NCBI GenBank assembly: GCA_002007465.1
Contig: LNAC01000766.1
Coordinates: forward strand, 475,535 to 539,534
Direction: 5' to 3'
Length of the DNA: 64,000 nt
DNA from: Ailurus styani
Taxonomy: Eukaryota > Chordata > Mammalia > Carnivora > Ailuridae
This document shows, one piece after another, positions 45,919 to 57,320 of the stretch. Position 1 is the first letter of the stretch. Each line of letters begins with the position of its first letter. The notes beneath the pieces were generated by a model that did no database searches, had not been told where the DNA came from, and was given only the letters and a program-made list of their open reading frames with translations. The translations under genes were made by a program, and so were the position numbers.

Positions 45919-46095
45919 GGGCGCCTGGGTGGCTCAGTCATTAAGTGTCTGCCTTCGGCTCTGGTCATGATCCTGGGGTCCTGGGATCGAGGCCCACACT
46001 GGGCTCCCTGCTCAGCGGGAAGCCTGCTTCTCCCTCTCCCACTCCCCCTACTTATGTTCCCTCTCTCTCTGTCAAAAAAAAAAAAAAAAAAAAAA
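45919..46095 (+). mobile_element. CAN SINE, plus strand
   Basis: Head gggcgcctgggtggctcagt, 'gatcgaggcccacactggg', CT body ending directly in a pure A25 tail with no TAAATAAA block. Target-site duplication agtacctgga (45909-45918 and 46096-46105). Confidence 0.95.
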
Positions 46096-46105
46096 AGTAC
46101 CTGGA

Positions 46106-48184
46106 AAAGTTAAAAGCAGGGAAGTTAAAGTCTATGGGCTGATACCCTGGGTTTGTAAAATGTGAAGAAGGAGGAAAGGAGGACACCTCCAGCGAAGGTC
46201 ACTGCCAAACAATTCTGCCCACATATCAATTGCCAAGAGTTCCAGTTCTCATAGGCTCATTCCGGACCTAGTGTGACTATGGTGGCAATACATTGTTGGT
46301 CCGCTGGCCCTGCTGACAGAAGATGCCACATGCAGGAAGTAGATAGAGGTTCAGAACCAAGACTGGGACTCGGTCTGCATGAACACTTGTAAAAAGCAAT
46401 CCTTGGCTGGCAGACTCCCATTGCGATATTCAAGTAGAGGATTAATCTGCAGAAGTAAGACACTAAGTGGGGGACAGGCAACTCTTAGGGACCTTTTCTC
46501 CTGTTCTCAAGCTAGGAAATGTTCATTTACTAACACATACGACAGAAGAGAACGTTTTTCTAAGGAAAATATATGGGAATGATATCTCAAAGAGACTCAG
46601 TTCTTCAAGAGACACAGCACATATTGAGACACAGAGAAATATTTGATGAAGCCTAATCATTCCTTTGTCTTAAACTCAATTTTATGGCCATATTTTACAA
46701 AGCTTTTTTAGGAACTACATAAGTGGTAGCTTAACTCTTAAAGTTTGACATATATTGATGATTTAATCTTTTTATTTGTCTTAACAAGAGACTACTTTGA
46801 TTTATGCAATCTTACAAGTAGTTTTGCGAAATCATGTTTGAAGATGTATAATTTGGTAACCAACCACTGATGACAGATTTGGTGCTATGTCACTATTCCT
46901 CTTTGAAAGGCTTTTATTGATAATGTTCTTGCAGATTGTGATCAGGGGTCAGAAATAAATATGGAAAGGGACCAAGACAGAAGTATAAATGGAGGAAGGA
47001 ATGAAAAGGAAGAGGTAGATTTACTGATTTAACTCTCTCCTCCCCATACAAGATGGTCTACCATTCCATCCCAGTTTTTAAGGGGGACTTTCTCATCTTC
47101 CTCAGAGAGGATCCTCTGCCCATAATTTTACAAATTTAAAGTCTGAGGATTGGTGACCAGAATTCAGCTAGATTCCAAAAAATATATCCAGCAGTTAAAT
47201 ATTGGAATGGGGAGAAATGTATTTCAAGAACTCCTTCACTAACTGACCCTCCAAAATATAACGGTGCCTTTTTATCTCATTTTATTAACAGACCAGAGAA
47301 GAAAAACAACTAAAAACCCAGAGAACAGGATTTTCATTACATATGCATTTTAGAATGTTGCCGAAACAATTTGGGGGAAAAATAAAGGGAGAGAGAAAGA
47401 CAAGTCAATAAAGAAAACTCTTTTCGCTTGGGAAGAGTCTTTTTGGAAAATAGAGTTGAAATCCAGGTACATGGGGATAGCCTTGCAGGTATTGGAGGAG
47501 GGTGTCCTTTGAATCTATATTTTGGCAAGCCTGGCTGGAGCCCCTACGGGCTGGAATTCAGACTTCTGTTCATGCTGTCTCTTGTAAAAGGGATTTAGAG
47601 AAGGTACCCTCGACGTTCCCTGAACCATGTTCACCCAGAAACAAGTCATGGAAGGGATTCAGAGCATTCCTCCTTCTCCTCTTTAGAACTAGCAGGCGAG
47701 CATCTGAATAGGAGGGAGGAAAGCGTCTGACTTCAATAATGGATTCCGAGAATAGCTGAACGGCGTGGGTCTGCTGACAGCTCCCCCACTCCCCACTAGA
47801 CTGTTTCTGAAAAGGACAAGGGGAGAAAAGTAGAAAAACAGTTGTCTGTGCCACCGTGAGTGTGCAGTTGGATCCAGCTCACCAAGAACTCCCTTCATTA
47901 CTATGCAACCTCTACTACACGGGAGAAAGTATTGCACAGAAAGAAGGATGTTAGCCGTCTGATTGCGGGAGCTGAGCGGTGCCATGACTCTCACCTGGGA
48001 GAGTAAGACCTGAGGTGGATATTGGGCAGGGACAGTAAAAGGAAAAGGGTGTTTCATTCAAGAGTGTTTCAGTTTCAAGAGAACTGGAAGTGCTCTTTTA
48101 TCTACAGTTGTCACCGTTTACCTGTATGGATGCCATTTTTCCTATAGAAATTAAGAACTTCTTGTAACGGGGTCAGACAAATTA
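46106..48184. other. Repeat-poor, gene-free stretch
   Basis: No named repeat or gene. 47500-48060 has higher GC and several overlapping frames (69-122 codons) with no family signature. Confidence 0.5.
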
Positions 48185-48345
48185 GAGTTGTTTTCTAAGT
48201 CCTGCCATCTACAGGGTGTATAACTTTGGGTAGACTACTTAAGCCTCTCAGAGACTCAATTGAAAAGAGAGATGCTAATATTATCTGCTTTGCAGCCGTT
48301 GTAAAAATTAAATGAGATCATGCCTGTGACATGGATAGCCCTGTT
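48185..48345 (+). mobile_element. MIR SINE, plus strand
   Basis: 'agtcctgccatctacaggg', 'aactttgggtagactacttaag', 'cctctcagagactcaattg', 'attaaatgagatcatgcctg' and 'catggatagccctg' follow MIR order. Confidence 0.7.
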
Positions 48346-48775
48346 TGTGGCTCTACCAGCCAGAATATTAGATGTCTGTATACAAGTATATGTCTACAAT
48401 AAAAATAAAAACAGACAGCAAATCAAGGGAAAAGCATCATCAGTGATGCTGTTTCCAACGGCCAGAAAACAAACAGAGATTAAAACAAAAAACCTGGGAC
48501 ATGTTGGCAAGGTATTGTGAAAGTAATAGAAATCGTGTCAGTTAGCCAGAAGCTCTTTCAGCCAGTCCTTTCCCCCACCAGTCCCCAGAGTAGATGTGTG
48601 TCTGCATATCATTAACACGTGGCAGATTCCTTTTGCGGTAAGTTCCTTGTGATTACTTCACTAATTCCGTTGATTAATACTCAGTCTTCTGCTGCTTGTG
48701 TAGCATAGCCACCTGTTCCTGATTTTTAAAAATGGCAGGATGTATTTGTTCTAGATCCACCCAGTAGGAAGGGAC

Positions 48776-48894
48776 ATGAGGTCTCCCGGATCTGGGAGGA
48801 GAATGGGGTCTGGCGGAGGCAAAGGGAAGAAGGCGCTGTGCGAGCTGCTTCAGGAACGACAGGCTGACCTCCACCAGTTCACCTCCCACCAACG
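48776..48894 (+). other. Exon-like segment with donor site (unproven)
   Basis: A GC-rich open frame starts with ATG at 48776 and encodes a basic Gly/Lys-rich start followed by a helical-looking KKALCELLQERQADLHQF. It meets a consensus 5' splice donor (caac/gtaagg) at 48894-48895. No family recognised. It could equally be chance, a decayed retrocopy or a non-coding RNA exon. I would not annotate it as a gene on this evidence. Confidence 0.2.
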
Positions 48895-49009
48895 TAAGGG
48901 ACCTTTCCTATCATCCCCTCACATACACTGCACAGGGTTCAGTCCGGAAGCAAAATCCTCCGTGCGACCTTTAACAAGGGGAAACGAACAAAGGAATTGG
49001 TTGCAAATG

Positions 49010-49142
49010 TGATGAAGAGTTGAGAAGGCCAACGGGGACTGTGATGAAAGTTTTATGTAAATAATGGATCTTGGCACACAACATCAAAAACTAATGATGT
49101 ATTGTATGGTGACTAACATAACACAATAAAAATTTAAAAAAA
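49010..49142 (+). mobile_element. L1 3' end, carnivoran type, 5'-truncated
   Basis: 'ggggactgtgatgaaagttttatg', 'aatggatcttggcacacaacatc', 'aaaaactaatgatgtattgtatgg' and 'gactaacataacacaataaaaat' plus an A-rich tail match the 3' terminus I associate with carnivoran L1. No target-site duplication checked with confidence. Confidence 0.6.
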
Positions 49143-49537
49143 GAAGACCGCGAAGGAAGAGCAGCTCGAGAAGCCACCGCGTACCCTAAGGTTAGAGTTA
49201 CGAAAGTAGGGGCAGTGTTCCCAAAGTCCAGGAGCAGGCTACCTGCAGGAGACAGAACCGGGGGGGAGGTGGCAGTTGGGACCTTAGAGAGAGGTGCTCC
49301 TGGCAGGAGTTGGAGCCATGAAGGGGCAGCTGCTGCCAGCCCTGAAGAATGCCACGCAAGGCAGTGAAATGGGAAAAATACTCTCACTTCCCCCTCCACC
49401 CTCCTTCTAGGTTTCTGTCGATGTCTCCCAGTGACCTGGAAGCCTGGGAAGAGTTGTTTCCTGTGATATCGGGTAGAACAGGGCTAAGAGAGAGGAGGGA
49501 ACCGTGAGCAAACAGACCAGCACATCACATCGTAGTG
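49143..49537. other. Unannotated stretch
   Basis: Purine-rich, GC-richer than its surroundings. The 102-codon minus-strand frame (49091-49399) spans the L1 tail and has no family signature. Confidence 0.45.
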
Positions 49538-49551
49538 GAACATTTGGTGAG

Positions 49552-49751
49552 GGGCCCCTGGGTGGCTCAGTTGGTTAGGCGTCTGCCTTCAGCTCAGGTC
49601 ATGACCTCAGGGTCCTGGGATCGAGTCCCACATCAGGTTCCCTGCTCAGTGGGGAGTCTGCTTCTCCCTCTGCCTCTGCCCCTCCCCTCAGTCCTACTGT
49701 CTCTCTCTGTCTCTCTTAAATAAATAAGTAACATCTTAAAAAACAAACACA
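49552..49751 (+). mobile_element. CAN SINE, plus strand
   Basis: Head ggggcccctgggtggctcag, 'ttaggcgtctgccttcagc', 'gatcgagtcccacatcagg', CT body, taaataaataagtaacatctt and AAAC-rich tail. Target-site duplication aacatttggtgag (49539-49551) versus aacatttgataag (49752-49764). Confidence 0.95.
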
Positions 49752-49764
49752 AACATTTGATAAG

Positions 49765-50280
49765 ACTGCCCAGATGACTGTGAGTTATGCTGAAAACCCT
49801 CACATGGGAAGGTCACTGGAGAATATTGACAACCAGGTCACACTCCAGACCCCTCAGCCTAAGGAAGTTCTAAGTCACTTCTGGGCAAAGATAAGGAGTT
49901 TCAGGGTGTGGAGACTTCATCTCTCTGATCACTGTTCTCTATTGTTTGCTCTCAGGAGCAACCGTATGTTAACTGACAGTTAATCAGAGTTGAAATTGAA
50001 ATAACATATCAATATAATACAGTCTAATTTGCTTATTCTGTTAACTAACAGTCCTTTGTTTTAGATTATCCATTTAAGCCTTTTCTTCATCATCCTGAAT
50101 AATTGAAAGTCACATCTCATTGTTCTCAGAATAATTCACTTTTTGCATTTTTGACTCAACTAATAATACAGCTTTATAATAAGAACATATTAAATTTGTA
50201 TAGATCTTTACAGCTTATGGCACACAATCACATACAATGTCCTATTTTGTCTTATGACTTGACAGTCTGAAGCAAAAGGA
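49765..50280. other. Unannotated non-coding stretch
   Basis: No gene or named repeat seen. Confidence 0.5.
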
Positions 50281-50462
50281 GAGAGTCGGCATTTATCAAA
50301 TACGATGTGCCAGGCCCTGTGCCAGCAACGTGATAAAATGAATTCAGTTAATCCTCACAAAGCCCAACGAGGCAGATATTATTATCCCCATTTTACAGAT
50401 GAGGTATCTCCCATGGAGAGAATGCACTGTCCCGTTCAAGGTCATACAGCCAAGTTCAGGGG
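50281..50462 (-). mobile_element. MIR SINE, minus strand
   Basis: 'gcatttatcaaatacgatgtgccaggccctgtgcc', 'cagttaatcctcacaaagccc', 'attattatccccattttacagatgag' and 'caaggtcatacagccaag' are nearly intact reverse MIR. Confidence 0.9.
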
Positions 50463-50479
50463 CCTATCATGCTGAGAAT

Positions 50480-50480
<1 letters not shown>

Positions 50481-50513
<33 letters not shown>
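50481..50513. repeat. (CA)n microsatellite
   Basis: About 16 uninterrupted AC dinucleotides, the longest pure dinucleotide run in the window. Followed by TATATA and ATGCATAT units to 50580. Confidence 0.98.
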
Positions 50514-50515
<2 letters not shown>

Positions 50516-50584
50516 CTTGTTTTATATATATATGATTGCTGTGTATATTATAAATTTTATGTATGCATATATATGCATATGTAA

Positions 50585-52105
50585 ACTTCTTTCTATAAAT
50601 TTTGTGATTTTTACAAAAACCTTATTTATAATTTGTCTATTTCATAATATCAGAACCATGTATTTGATGCCACATGTGCTGGTTGGGAATCAGAGAGTAA
50701 AGCAAGGCCTTAGTCTGTGACGATGACACTGGCTCTAGTTAGGTAGATTCATATTGAAGTCCTTTCTGAGCCTCCTTTACCTTATATAAAATGGGGATAA
50801 CATATATTGAGTTGAAAAACACAATACAAAAATGTATATAAAAACTTAATAAAAGTGCCTGGAACAGTACAGGCCAGGAAAAAGTTATTCTTAGGATCAT
50901 TTTCTAATGCCACATGGTAGGCACGTATAGAGACATATAGGTGTATAAACACTCCCACTTTAAGAGAATTCTGATCTATCTGGATAAATATAATAAAAAT
51001 GATAATAATAGTAGTAATAAAAGCACCATAAAAAGCCAGCATTATTAAATGTCCCTAAAGGAACACTTTGAACCCCTATCCTTCTGGCCAGTCAAAGGGT
51101 CTCCAAAAGGAACCTCTTTAACAGAATTAGTTTGGCATAGGTACAGTCAAGTATTCTAGAAAACTTTCCAGCCCTAGGAAAAGAGCTGTACTTTCCCTAG
51201 AGAAGGTATTCAATGTTAACTTGAAACTTAGGTAGGAAACTGCCACAGTGATATTGCTAAACATTTCAGAGAAATAACTAGAACAATCTGAAATGTGGCC
51301 AGAACTGTGGGAACTCTCACAAACTACTGAACACATAAGTAAATGGGAGTTTGGAGAACATGAAAATGAAAGCTGGAAGAAAAGGTGGATCAGGGTAACC
51401 TGATCGTACACAATGTGTCCTTGGGGTTCTTCAGGAGAAGGGAACAGGCTGATTATTTCAAAAGAGAGAAATTAACAAAAGAACTGTTAAATAAGTAACA
51501 GAAAATATACAAAGAGCACTCTAAGATATCATGGAAGTAGCAAATGCAGGAAGCAAGTCTTTCCCCCAAGGCTAGAGGAATAAAGTTAGAGGCGCAACTT
51601 ATCAACTGAGTTGCTTGGAAGAGGCCCCTATGGAAGGAATCTTCAGGACGAGGGCAACCATCCATGGATGCTGGGGGAGCTGCCCCCGGAGGAAGTCCCT
51701 CCGGCTCAGCCCAGACCTCTGAGGAGAAGGGCACTAGCTCTCTGTGTCTGCTGTCCCTGGGACAGCACAGGCAGCTGGTTTTGTTCATGACAGGGAAATG
51801 GCAAAATGAATTCAATTTCTGCCCCGAGTGAACAGCAAAGCTGAGGTGAAAAAAGAGGCCAGGGGAACATTGGACTGAAAGTAAGGAGTCAACAGGGAAT
51901 AAAAAATACAATAAATAAATAGAAAGGGTGTCCTTCCTCCTCCTCTAGCTTTACCGCTCTCTCCGATGCCCCCCTGACTGGGCTCATAGGAGCTCCTTGG
52001 CTACAGAGAAACAGCCTCCGCTTTGCCAACTGCAGTACTGAAGAGATAACACTGGAAACACTGGTGCATTCTGTCTTGTTAATCACTTGCTGATTATAAG
52101 GTTGA
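50585..52105. other. Unannotated stretch
   Basis: No named repeat. The longest open frame of the window (152 codons, 51453-51911, minus) lies here but shows no signal peptide, domain or family resemblance. 51600-51760 is GC-richer. Confidence 0.45.
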
Positions 52106-52109
52106 TGAT

Positions 52110-52265
52110 AAAAATTACGTTTTGGGAATATACTCTAAAGAATTGAAAGAATTGAAACCAAACATTACTTGTACACTTCTGCACATGACACAATAGCCGA
52201 AAGGTGGAAATGACACAAATGTCCATGGGCAGATGAATGGATAAACAAAATGCGGTATTATATTC
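52110..52265 (+). mobile_element. L1 ORF2 3' fragment, plus strand
   Basis: 'acacttctgcacatgacacaatagccgaaaggtgg', 'atgacacaaatgtccatgggc' and 'agatgaatggataaacaaaatgcgg' match the conserved end of L1 ORF2; truncated on both sides. Confidence 0.85.
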
Positions 52266-53399
52266 CCCAAACTAAAGCAACACTTGTTTCTATTTCCTTC
52301 TCTAGATTAAATATTTGCTTTTTAAAAGTTTATATATCATTCAAGGTCAATTTTAAGTGGTCCTTCATGCCCTGTTCAGCAGTCCGAATGCTATTCCCTT
52401 CCAAGGCCAATTGTGTGATGATGTGACTTTCAACATAAATAGCTTGCATTATGCTCACTAGATTTGAAGCCTAAAGGTCAGGTCTACATTTTTTCTGTCT
52501 CTCAGGGTAAGTAGTGTGATATAAGTGCTCAAAAATATTCTTGAATTGAAGTTGTATCATCACCAAACTACAGAAATCCAATACTGGGGGTTGCAAATGG
52601 AGTGATCAATTACCCAAGAGGACCTGTTGGTGAGGGTTTCCTGGGATACAGGATTTTCAGTGCTAACCTGGATCATCGTGGGCAAACCAGGACAGTCAGT
52701 TACCCTGGGAGTAAAATTTCGTATTCTAAAGAAAAATGGGTGCTTTTTTCTTTTTGTAAATTCACAATAAAACCCTGGCAAAACACACTTTTCACAGACA
52801 CAATAGGCAGGAACACTGGAGAAAAACAAGAAGCAGCAGCAGCAGCTGTACTTAATTCCTCATAGTTCTAACCGAAATCCATTTCTGATGCATTCACAAT
52901 TATGACTCTTAACTCACAAGCAATTTTATAAACTTTCTTTCAATATAACTATGAAATCAACATTTTTCATTGTGGAGGGAAGGAAATAAATCCATGGTAA
53001 AGGTGCTAATTAAAAATTCCTACATCTCACACTAGAACCATCACAGATATTAAGAGTTCTGAATGTTCCAATTAAAACTGTGAAGCATTTGCTCTGCAAT
53101 ATGCAGTTCCATCCCCCCAGGCATCAATATAAAATTGAAACTGGGTGGTGGGAGCCAGGGTGCTTTGATCTAATGGCATCTGCAGGAGGACCACATCGTA
53201 ATGTGCTTATAACATGCTGATCTCATCTGAGCCTCTAGCAAAGGGTTGTCAAGAGATGCTAATGACCACTTTTATCCTATACTTGGACTTACTCTGTTGG
53301 AAGCTGTTTGTGCCATCTCAGAGGGCCAGCATGACCGCCACTCCACTGCTTTGTGACACATAATAAGTCAGGAGCAAAAACACCAGGGATCCATTCGTC
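52266..53399. other. Repeat-poor stretch, possible regulatory DNA
   Basis: No recognised repeat. 53000-53390 contains TAAT-core and octamer-like motifs (gctaattaaaa, tgctaatgacc, gcaatatgcag). AGC repeats occur at 52831-52847. No coding exon supported. Confidence 0.4.
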
Positions 53400-53695
53400 A
53401 TTCAGCTGTTCATTCAAACACACATTTATTGAGCACCTAACTAAGGGTGACCATCATTCTGTTAAGTGCTATGAATACAAAGAAGAATAAGATGATTTCC
53501 AAGGGGTTTACAGACCAATGGGAAAATAAAAAGTGCTGTGGAAGTCCAAGGTAGAGGGCAATTGGTTTTGCAGAAGTCAAGGGAAGCGTTGCTGAAGAGG
53601 TGACATTTATGCTGAGCTATGGGGAATCCAGCAGTTACAAGCGGGGGAATGGAAAAGAAGGACATTCTGGAAAAGTGAGTGTAAGATCTGCTGTG
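53400..53695 (-). mobile_element. L2 LINE 3' part, minus strand
   Basis: 'ttcattcaaacacacatttattgagcacc', 'gttaagtgctatgaatacaaag', 'ggggtttacagaccaatggg' and 'gctgaagaggtgacatttatgctgagc' are reverse L2 in order. Confidence 0.8.
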
Positions 53696-53696
53696 T

Positions 53697-54095
53697 GTAG
53701 TATCCTCAGGCTGCTCTAACAAAGTACCTCATACGAAGTGATCTAAACAACCGAAATTTATTGTCTCATAGTTCTGGAGGCCAGAAGTCTGAGATCAGGG
53801 TATTGGCAGGGTTGGTTCCTTCTGCAAGCTGTGAGGGAGAATCTGTTCCATCCCTCTCTTTTAGCTTCTGGTGATTTGCTGAAACTAATGGTGTTAATAC
53901 GTCACCCCCAGTCAATGCCTTCAACTTCACATGACACTCTCCTGGTGTAAGGGCAGGTGTCTGAATTTTCCCTTTATATAAAGACACCAGTCATATTAGG
54001 GGTTAGGGACCCACCCCACTCCAGTAGGATCGCATCTAAACATAATTAATTACATCTGCAACAACCCTTATATCTGTAATTTTGAAAAATGGTAG
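53697..54095 (-). mobile_element. MLT1-type MaLR LTR, minus strand
   Basis: Reverse MaLR LTR landmarks: 'aggctgctctaacaaagtacc', 'aacaaccgaaatttattgtctc', 'gttctggaggccagaagtctgag', 'ttatataaagacaccagtcatattagg' and 'aattacatctgcaacaaccc'. It directly abuts the L2 on its left. A non-autonomous, very old LTR with no genes. Confidence 0.85.
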
Positions 54096-54869
54096 AAGAG
54101 GAGGGTGGAGGCTAGGATATGAAGAGATTCTAGAGCCATGTTTGGGGTGAAGAAAGATGAACTATATACTCAGGTGATCTGGGAAACACTGGTAATTGGT
54201 AATGGGATAAAAGATTGTGACCATAAATTAGGGGAAATGCTGCATTAAAAAATTAACAGGTTTCTTTATGGCAGAGCTTCTCAGATTGTAATATGGTAAT
54301 TTGCTTTATAAAATGTACAAAGGTGTGAGTATGCAGTCCTCCCCAAACTTATTTCACTGCACAGATTTCTTTTTTCAGTGATCTTCCAATAAAAAAAATA
54401 ATAATTTGGGAGCTGTGGGCATAGTCACAGCATATATTTCTTAGCTGGCCTCCTTACATCTGTGAGTTCCAATTGCCTTCTCTGTAGAGCTGGGGTACAC
54501 AGAAAATTTTGTAAGTTTAGTCCCTGGGTAGTGAAGGGAGTGCGCATGGAAGTAACTGCTGAAAGGTCAACCACTATACACTTGGGGATCCATGGACACC
54601 TTTTGAACAGGAGGTAAGAGGTTTGTGAATTTGTTGGAAATAAGGCAAGAGAATAGACAGAGCAATCACTAGGGGGGAAATAATTGTTCTCAACACAGAG
54701 AAGTAGAAATCCACATACTGATACCCCACCAGTATTGAAAGTCTGAAGGAAGTACCCCTTACTTCTGCTGCTCACGCCCTTCCCACTATTCTTCCCTATC
54801 CTACTCCATTTATTCATTCAACTAATATTCATCAAACCTATTACTATGTCCTAGGCTCATGGCTCAGGA
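54096..54869. other. Unannotated stretch
   Basis: No gene or named repeat. A 130-codon minus-strand frame (54425-54817) has no domain or family signature. Confidence 0.45.
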
Positions 54870-55145
54870 TTCTTCAAGGCACACTTTTCCCAAGTAGCCT
54901 TCATAGATTACTTGATTTCAATCTCTCCCTTCTTCTGATCTCCTTGATCAGAAGGATCACTGTTTGGGTCACACAGTTTGGCATTCGAATATATTGATTT
55001 AAACGATTACCCCTTTGCTTCCATTTATAGGGATGTTCCTCCTAAATGAGACTGTAAATCTTCCCTAATAATATCCCATGGATTTCCAACCTCAAGTTGT
55101 ACAATGCTAGGTGCATGGAAGATACTTAATAAGTACTCAACGCAC
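54870..55145 (+). mobile_element. L2 LINE 3' fragment, plus strand
   Basis: Decayed L2 order: 'cccaagtagccttcatagatt', 'tgagactgtaaatcttcc', 'caatgctaggtgcatgg' and 'acttaataagtactcaacg'. Confidence 0.55.
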
Positions 55146-56149
55146 TGAAAAAAAATTTGCATCTCAGAGAAGAGGACCTTTGCAACATCAGGTTAGCATC
55201 CTAATGTTACAAGGACACTGGCAACAAAACATAGACAGTGACTTACCTGGAAACACATAAATTACAATTTTTTATGATTACCAATAATTATAATTGATAA
55301 ATAATTTATAAGTGCTGATGTATGCAAGAGAGCCATGACGTATTAGGCAAACTTTGATTCAAAGGAGCTAAAGCTGTGCCTTTAACTAGCATAGAGCTAT
55401 CATAGACAATGAAAAATGACAAACAGTGTGAAATGAGCAGACACCACCTTCTATTTATTTATAAAAATATTTGTTCAGACACTGGAGAAATTGGGACCTG
55501 ATTTATTAGATAAATGACTCTTTACACTTCATTTCGTTACTAGGCCCTTCCAAATTATTCTTAAAATTACTGCAAGAAGTTAATATGGAAAGTTTGTTTT
55601 TGCTCAAAACTTCAGTCAAGGTCAGTTATGGATAACAGAATATACTAAGTTGTTAAATTAAAGAGCACCAAAATTCTTTGGGCAATTTGCTGTGAAGATC
55701 AAGTTGATGCTTCAAATCTTCAGGGTTACATTATTTGATGTGTTCTATTAATTTGTTGGGTTGACACACTGCGTTGAGATTGAAAAAAATTTCTTTGGGA
55801 GGAGATTTCTTTTTGTCAACTTAAAAAAAATGATTCTTGTCTATTCAAATAATACCCTGTCAAGAGTTTAGCTCACAAAAATACTGAATGTTAGCTTTGT
55901 CATCTGATAAGCTACCCTCAGACTTTATGAATGAAGATACAATAATAATTAGATCAAAATATGCAACCAATAAGAATTTTCTTCAAAAATCTTGCATATT
56001 TATCAACGAATCAAAGGAGAAGAAACAAATAAACAATATATCAATCTTCTGGAGCATCCTTAGCTGTCTTGTTCAATCATTCTAGGATGTTCTCAACACA
56101 TTCTCTTAGCAGCACTTACATCACTCCATGCCAAAAGTTCTTCCCTCTT
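55146..56149. other. Unannotated AT-rich stretch
   Basis: No gene or named repeat seen. Confidence 0.5.
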
Positions 56150-56270
56150 TTATTTCCAGCTTTATTAAGGAAGGCTCAATAAATAAAATTGTGTATATGT
56201 GAAGTGTATAATGTGATGATGTGATATACATATACATTGTGAAATGACTACCAGAAAGTTGTTCTTACTA
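56150..56270 (-). mobile_element. L1 3' UTR fragment, minus strand
   Basis: 'ttccagctttattaaggaagg', 'taaataaaattgtgtatatgtg', 'gtgtataatgtgatgatgtgatatacatatac' and 'attgtgaaatgactacc' match the reverse L1M 3' UTR. Confidence 0.8.
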
Positions 56271-56404
56271 ATGATTTCCTTCCCACCAAGTTTGGCAGGG
56301 TTTTCAATCTCTCTAGCGCCTAGAACCCCACATATCTACTTTGGAAACAGATTTTCAATTCAGAAAATGTACAAATCTATAAGAAAAATGATAAAAAACA
56401 ATGT

Positions 56405-56585
56405 CTCTTGTTGGGATTACAGAAAAAACACAGACCCCAGAATCAGAAGACTCTGATTCAAAGTCAAGGTTGATTGGTACTGTAAGTGTGAACTTACTTA
56501 ACTTTCTGAGCCTCAATTTCCCCAGGAAAGGATATTAACATCTCAGAGTTCCTGGATTCATAACAGGCTTTCAGTTCTGGTTTAA
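56405..56585 (+). mobile_element. MIR SINE, plus strand
   Basis: 'cagaatcagaagactctgattcaaagtc', 'gaacttacttaactttctgagcctcaatttcc' and a decayed 3' part fit MIR order; followed by TGAA repeats. Confidence 0.6.
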
Positions 56586-56586
56586 C

Positions 56587-56616
56587 AAATGAATGAATGA
56601 ATGGATGAATGAATGA
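56587..56616. repeat. (TGAA)n microsatellite
   Basis: About seven AATG/TGAA units with one GATG variant. Confidence 0.95.
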
Positions 56617-57040
56617 TCTCACAGGGGAGAACGATCCCCTTTCTCTCTCATATTCTGCTTAAGCCTTTCTCTTTTCCTTTTCCTATTTCAACCTACTTCC
56701 TTCATACTACTTCTTACTTCTTTTCTTTCTACTCCCAAGTATGCAAGAAGTTTCCTTCCCCATGGCTTTTCAGTTAAAATTCACTCCTCTCAGTTTCTTT
56801 GCTTGCTTCATATAACCCGTCTCCATGTTTCCTTTTCTCACACCAGCCCTCATGCTTGGAAAGGCTTCCTGCTTCACATTCCCAAAGCCAACTTCTTCCT
56901 CTCATTCAAAACCCAACAAAAATCACCCCCTTTGCCTATTATATACATTCAGTAAATAAGAAATGATTAAAGTGGTAATGATGAATTCATCCTCAAAGAA
57001 CATGTGTTCTGAGCAATGAAATTTGGAAAAGAAAAGATAG
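56617..57040. other. Pyrimidine-rich stretch, perhaps decayed L2
   Basis: CT-rich sequence with 'ggaaaggcttcctgcttcac' and 'cattcaaaacccaac' phrases that hint at L2 but are too weak to call. Confidence 0.3.
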
Positions 57041-57320
57041 TGAGTCACTGCAACCCACTTAGAAACAGGTGTGATTTCCCTAACCAGTCGTTAACACATT
57101 TGCATGGCCATAATTACTGCCCTGACAAATAATACATTGCCATAGAAACATTGTTTCCAAATTGCATATTTATAGATTTTCTTGGTGGCGTATGTTGACT
57201 ATATAGTAGTTTCCACATGTGAGCTTTGACAATGAGGGATGATAGGAACATTGGGCATCTCCACAGCTGCCCCAACTTGAAGTGTTTTAAAAGTGCAACA
57301 GGACATTCTCCCACCCTCCA
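57041..57320. promoter_or_regulatory. Candidate regulatory island with octamer motif (unproven)
   Basis: Repeat-free sequence holding a perfect octamer ATTTGCAT (57098-57105), a TAATTA homeodomain core (57111-57116), ccatagaaac and aacattgttt (SOX-like) within about 60 bp. Motif clustering is seen directly; enhancer activity is inference. Confidence 0.25.

Noticed and set aside
50481..50580. CRISPR-like or regulatory repeat array
   Set aside because: Simple (CA)n and AT microsatellite with no spacers; host is a mammal.
51453..51911. 152-codon open frame on the minus strand, the longest in the window
   Set aside because: No domain, signal peptide or family resemblance and no splice or promoter context; this length is possible by chance in 64 kb on six frames.
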